From NCBI RefSeq assembly GCF_042683665.1, contig NZ_JBHUOO010000025.1: 64,000 bases of DNA. One strand, written 5' to 3'. Origin of the DNA: Leeuwenhoekiella polynyae. Lineage in GTDB: Bacteria > Bacteroidota > Bacteroidia > Flavobacteriales > Flavobacteriaceae. The notes below the pieces were generated by a model. It searched no databases, was not told the origin of the DNA, and was given only the letters and a program-made list of their open reading frames with translations. The position numbers were made by a program, and so were the translations under genes. Shown in pieces: positions 60,251 to 64,000 of this stretch; the stretch's first letter is position 1; every line of letters begins with the position of its first letter.

Positions 60251-62791
60251 ATGGCTGAAGGAGAGAAGTTAATTCCTATCAACATTGAAGATGAAATGAA
60301 ATCAGCCTACATTGATTATTCAATGTCGGTCATCGTGTCACGTGCGCTACCAGATGTTCGTGACGGTTTAAAACCTGTACACAGACGTGTTTTGTTTGGA
60401 ATGCACGAATTAGGTGTTCGTTCGAATACTGCTCATAAAAAGTCAGCAAGAATCGTAGGGGAAGTATTGGGTAAGTATCACCCACACGGGGATACTTCTG
60501 TATATGACACTATGGTACGTATGGCTCAGGAATGGAGTTTACGCTATATGCTTGTAGATGGTCAAGGAAACTTTGGTTCTGTAGATGGTGACAGCCCGGC
60601 AGCTATGCGATACACTGAAGCGCGTATGCGTAAGATTTCTGAAGAAATGCTTGCGGATATTGATAAAGACACTGTAGATCATACGCTCAACTTTGATGAT
60701 ACTTTAAAAGAACCTACTGTATTACCTACAAGGATACCCGGACTTTTAGTAAATGGTGCATCTGGTATTGCAGTGGGGATGGCTACAAATATGCCACCTC
60801 ATAACCTTACTGAAGTTATAAACGGTATTACCGCATATATCGAAAATAACGATATCGAAATAGACGAACTGATGCAGCATGTTACTGCTCCAGACTTTCC
60901 TACCGGCGGAACTATTTACGGGTACGATGGTGTACGTGAGGCATTTAAGACGGGTCGTGGTCGTGTCGTACTCAGAGCTAAAGCGATTATCGAAGAGGTC
61001 AAAGGAAGGGAATGTATCATTGTAAGCGAGATTCCATATCAGGTGAATAAAGCTGATATGATTAAGAAGACTGCAGATCTTGTAAACGATAAGAAAATAG
61101 AAGGTATAGCTTCTATACGTGATGAATCTGACCGTAACGGTATGCGCATCGTTTACGTTCTTAAGCGTGATGCAATTCCTAATATTGTACTTAATACTCT
61201 TTATAAGTATACCTCGCTACAATCTTCATTTAGTGTAAATAATATAGCTCTTGTTAAAGGGCGTCCACAGATGTTGAATCTTAAAGATATGATTCATCAT
61301 TTTGTTGAGCACCGCCATGAGGTTGTTGTAAGACGTACAGAGTTTGAGTTGAAGAAAGCTGAAGATCGTGCTCACATATTAGAAGGTCTTATTATTGCCT
61401 CAGATAATATAGACGAGGTAATTGCATTAATACGAGCAAGTAGTAATGCTGAAGAAGCTCGTAATAAATTAATTGAGCGTTTTGAGTTGAGCGAGATCCA
61501 AGCTCGTGCTATTGTTGAAATGCGTTTGCGACAACTTACTGGTCTAGAGCAAGATAAGTTGCGTGATGAATATGATGATATTATTAAGCTTATAGAAGAT
61601 CTTAAAGATATTTTAGCGCGTAAAGAGCGTAGAATGGAAATCATTCAGGATGAATTAGAAGAAATCAAAGCTAAATATGGTGATGAGCGCCGTACCAATA
61701 TAGATGTTGCTGGTGGAGATGTGAGTATTACAGACTTGATTCCTGATGAGAAGGTTGTTCTTACTATTTCACACGCAGGCTATGTTAAGCGTACTTCATT
61801 AATGGAGTATAAAACTCAGAATAGAGGCGGTGTAGGTCAAAAGGGATCAACAACACGTAATGAAGATTTCTTAGAACACCTCTTTGTAGGCACAAACCAT
61901 CAATATCTTATTTTCTTTACTCAAAAAGGAAAATGTTTCTGGATTCGTGTATTTGAAATTCCAGAAGGAAGCAAAACTTCAAAAGGTAGAGCGATTCAAA
62001 ACCTTATTAATATTGAGCCAGATGATAAGGTAAAAGCATTTATTTGTACAAATGACTTGAAAGATGAGGAGTATATCAACAGTCGTTATGTCATTATGGC
62101 AACTAAAAAAGGACAGGTTAAGAAAACTTCTCTGGAGCAATATTCAAGACCGCGTACAAATGGTATTAATGCGATAACCATCAAAGAGGGTGATGAATTA
62201 CTTGCAGCTAAACTTACAACTGGAGACAGCCAGGTGATGCTAGCAGTCAAGTCTGGTAAGGCTATTCGCTTTGAAGAAGAGAAGACCAGACCTATGGGTA
62301 GAAACGCATCTGGTGTGCGTGGCATAACTCTTGCAGATGATAATGACGAAGTAATAGGAATGGTGGCTGTGAACGATTCAGAGTCTAATGTTCTTGTTGT
62401 TTCAGAAAACGGTTATGGTAAGCGTTCTCTTGTTGAAGATTATAGAGTTACCAACCGTGGAGGTAAAGGAGTTAAAACAATTTCTATTACCGAAAAAACC
62501 GGAAATCTAGTCGCGATTAATAATGTGACTGATGAAGATGATCTGATGATTATTAATAAATCTGGTATCGCAATAAGAATGGCTGTCTCAGAATTGAGAG
62601 TTATGGGGCGTGCAACACAGGGTGTTCGCTTGATTAATCTTAAGAATGGAGATACCATTGCAGCAGTTACTAAAGTCAAGAAAGACGAAGATGATATCGA
62701 AGTTGATGAAGACGGAGAAGTAATTGTAAAAGATGCCGAGAATACGGAAAATCCAAGTATTGAAAAACCTTCTTCTGACGAGGAAGAATAA
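60251..62791 (+). CDS. gyrA: DNA gyrase subunit A
   Basis: 846-aa type IIA topoisomerase subunit. The catalytic Tyr121 lies in 'AAMRYTEARM'. The quinolone region 'HPHGDTSVYDT' has Thr82 at the E. coli Ser83 position and Asp86 at Asp87. A coiled coil (about 360-500) is followed by the beta-pinwheel with GyrA-box-like 'NRGGVGQKG' and 'NRGGKGVKT'. The acidic C-terminal tail is rich in Asp/Glu. Length is typical for Bacteroidota. The start codon is ATG and there is a ~250-bp divergent control region with clpC. Confidence 0.97.
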   Translation: MAEGEKLIPINIEDEMKSAYIDYSMSVIVSRALPDVRDGLKPVHRRVLFGMHELGVRSNTAHKKSARIVGEVLGKYHPHGDTSVYDTMVRMAQEWSLRYMLVDGQGNFGSVDGDSPAAMRYTEARMRKISEEMLADIDKDTVDHTLNFDDTLKEPTVLPTRIPGLLVNGASGIAVGMATNMPPHNLTEVINGITAYIENNDIEIDELMQHVTAPDFPTGGTIYGYDGVREAFKTGRGRVVLRAKAIIEEVKGRECIIVSEIPYQVNKADMIKKTADLVNDKKIEGIASIRDESDRNGMRIVYVLKRDAIPNIVLNTLYKYTSLQSSFSVNNIALVKGRPQMLNLKDMIHHFVEHRHEVVVRRTEFELKKAEDRAHILEGLIIASDNIDEVIALIRASSNAEEARNKLIERFELSEIQARAIVEMRLRQLTGLEQDKLRDEYDDIIKLIEDLKDILARKERRMEIIQDELEEIKAKYGDERRTNIDVAGGDVSITDLIPDEKVVLTISHAGYVKRTSLMEYKTQNRGGVGQKGSTTRNEDFLEHLFVGTNHQYLIFFTQKGKCFWIRVFEIPEGSKTSKGRAIQNLINIEPDDKVKAFICTNDLKDEEYINSRYVIMATKKGQVKKTSLEQYSRPRTNGINAITIKEGDELLAAKLTTGDSQVMLAVKSGKAIRFEEEKTRPMGRNASGVRGITLADDNDEVIGMVAVNDSESNVLVVSENGYGKRSLVEDYRVTNRGGKGVKTISITEKTGNLVAINNVTDEDDLMIINKSGIAIRMAVSELRVMGRATQGVRLINLKNGDTIAAVTKVKKDEDDIEVDEDGEVIVKDAENTENPSIEKPSSDEEE

Positions 62792-62819
62792 TTAAAGTCG
62801 AATATAAATTTAACAAATA

Positions 62820-64000
62820 ATGAAAACTAAATCTTTATTGCTGGCGGCACTATCGTTTAGCGCTGTTACTTTTGCGCAGAAGAGAGAGATAAAATCTGCC
62901 GAAAAAACAGTTGAGTCTGGTAGTTATGCTGAGGCACAAACTGAAATTAATGGTCTTGAAAGTATGATGGGCCAAATGGATGAAAAGGAAAAAGAATATT
63001 ACTACTTCGTAAAAGGTAGAGCATATTTAGGCGGAGAAGATAATAAGAACGCAGAAGATCTTTTAAAGGCTATGGAAGCTTTTACTAAGGTTAGCGAATT
63101 TAATGACGGAGATAAGTATGGAGATGATGCTACAACGTATAAACAAACTGCTATGAATGCCGTTATTTCATCTGCTGTAGACGATCAAAATGCTCAGAAA
63201 TATGATGAAGCAGCTACTAAATTGTATACGCTTTATACGCTAACGCCTAAAGACACTTCTTATCTTTATTTTGCTGCTTCTAATGCGGTCAACGGTCAGA
63301 ACTTTGATACGGCATTAGACTATTACGGTCAATTAAAAGACTTGGGCTATACAGGTATTGAGACTAAATACACTGCTAAGAATAAAGAGAGTGGTGAAGT
63401 AGAGAGTTTCCCTTCTGAACAACAAAGAGATTTATTCGTAAAATCTGGCACCCATGAAGATCCTAAAACTGAAGTTACTGAGTCTCGTTCTGGTGAGATT
63501 GCTAAGAACATTGCTTTAATTTATGTTCAGGAAGGTGAGGATGAGAAAGCTTTAACTGCAATTCAAGATGCTTTATCAGAGAATCCAGATGACGATGCTC
63601 TCTTAAGATCAGCTGCAGATGTATATCTAAAAATGGGGATGACTGACGAGTATGAGGCTGCTATGAACAAGGTGATTGCTAAAGATCCTAATAACCCTGG
63701 TTTATATTTTAATTTAGGTGTTGGGGCTGCTAATGCAGGAAACGCTGAAAAAGCATTGGGGTACTATAAGAAAGCTTTAGAAATTGATCCTAACTACGCA
63801 GGTGCTAATTTAAACATAGCTGCATTAATGTTAGGTCAGGATAAAGAGATTATTGAGCAAATGAACTCTTTAGGGAACACTAAAGCAGATAATAAGAAGT
63901 ACGAAGAACTTAAAGATAAGCGTTTGCAGCTTTATAAAGATGCTATTCCTTATTTAGAAAAAGCAACTTCTGGTGAAACTCCAAATATCGAAGCTGTACG
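62820..64000 (+). CDS. Secreted TPR-repeat protein, 3' truncated
   Basis: The frame runs off the right edge after 393 codons. A signal peptide (1-20, 'KSLLLAALSFSAVTFAQ') precedes several TPR motifs: about 20-60, 75-110, 140-170, 225-260 and a clear pair at 270-340 ('GLYFNLGVGAANAGNAEKALGYYKKALEIDPNYAGANLNIA'). It is a periplasmic or outer-membrane-associated helical scaffold; the partner is unknown. It starts 28 bp after gyrA, so it may be read from the gyrA promoter. Confidence 0.85.
   Translation, partial: MKTKSLLLAALSFSAVTFAQKREIKSAEKTVESGSYAEAQTEINGLESMMGQMDEKEKEYYYFVKGRAYLGGEDNKNAEDLLKAMEAFTKVSEFNDGDKYGDDATTYKQTAMNAVISSAVDDQNAQKYDEAATKLYTLYTLTPKDTSYLYFAASNAVNGQNFDTALDYYGQLKDLGYTGIETKYTAKNKESGEVESFPSEQQRDLFVKSGTHEDPKTEVTESRSGEIAKNIALIYVQEGEDEKALTAIQDALSENPDDDALLRSAADVYLKMGMTDEYEAAMNKVIAKDPNNPGLYFNLGVGAANAGNAEKALGYYKKALEIDPNYAGANLNIAALMLGQDKEIIEQMNSLGNTKADNKKYEELKDKRLQLYKDAIPYLEKATSGETPNIEAV

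Noticed and set aside
60320..60640. Quinolone-resistance mutation in gyrA
   Set aside because: Thr82 at the Ser83 position is a single difference that could be the natural state of this lineage; without a reference no claim is possible.
1..64000. CRISPR array, rRNA or tRNA genes
   Set aside because: I saw no regularly spaced repeats and no recognisable rRNA or cloverleaf sequence; a tRNA scan would be needed to be certain.

Overview
The window is AT-rich, gene-dense chromosomal DNA from a member of the Flavobacteriaceae (Bacteroidota). Evidence for this: a type IX secretion type-B (gliding-motility-associated) C-terminal domain at the left edge; repeated promoter boxes of the Bacteroidota form TAnnTTTG in place of E. 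coli-type boxes; absence of obvious Shine-Dalgarno sequences; and several lineage-restricted families (DUF5606, probable DUF6495, BatA-type VWA proteins, LytS/LytTR pairs). I found no rRNA, tRNA, CRISPR array, integrase or intact insertion sequence.

Layout. 1-2144: 3' part of a secreted T9SS substrate. 2394-10969: uvrB, a LytS/LytTR two-component pair, a lone ExbB/TolQ-like membrane protein, a 37-kDa-type nucleoid-associated protein, a PRiA4_ORF3 protein, heme A synthase and a CCA-adding-type enzyme. 11065-16989: tsaC followed by a glycosyltransferase / Kdo-kinase-like cluster with alternating gene orientation, probably LPS core or surface glycan assembly. 17002-21634: dapD, ruvX, def, DUF5606, mazG and a sterol-desaturase-type protein.

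21649-32270 is the most distinctive region. A divergent XRE/S24-like regulator faces a rightward run: CesT/Tir-chaperone-like protein, PspA/IM30, a YqiJ-like membrane/OB-fold protein with an Asp alternating repeat, a 688-aa flotillin, and a 1638-aa coiled-coil AAA+ ATPase. This looks like a membrane-stress or membrane-remodelling system. Between flotillin and the ATPase sits a small GIY-YIG nuclease gene bracketed by two pairs of inverted REP-like repeats, including a perfect 27-bp direct repeat. This resembles a self-contained mobile or excisable unit.

32382-48992: GyrI-like protein, rlmH, nadC, YihY, DUF2147, priA, an orphan LytTR regulator, rpsF-rpsR-rplI, an ABC permease, hisS, a conserved 484-aa protein of unknown function, an MBL hydrolase, an esterase, and a dihydroorotase homologue that has lost its metal-binding histidines. 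48989-64000: a BatA/VWA protein, two tandem paralogous GAF histidine kinases, a TIGR02757 protein, a LolD-type ATPase, msrA, folE, two small unknown proteins, clpC, gyrA and the start of a TPR protein cut by the right edge.

Housekeeping genes dominate. The accessory interest lies in the PspA/flotillin/AAA+ locus, the REP-flanked GIY-YIG gene, a roughly 97-bp dispersed repeat seen twice (about 2252-2351 and 41017-41114), the degenerate dihydroorotase, and several short genes or hairpins that a length-limited ORF search misses.
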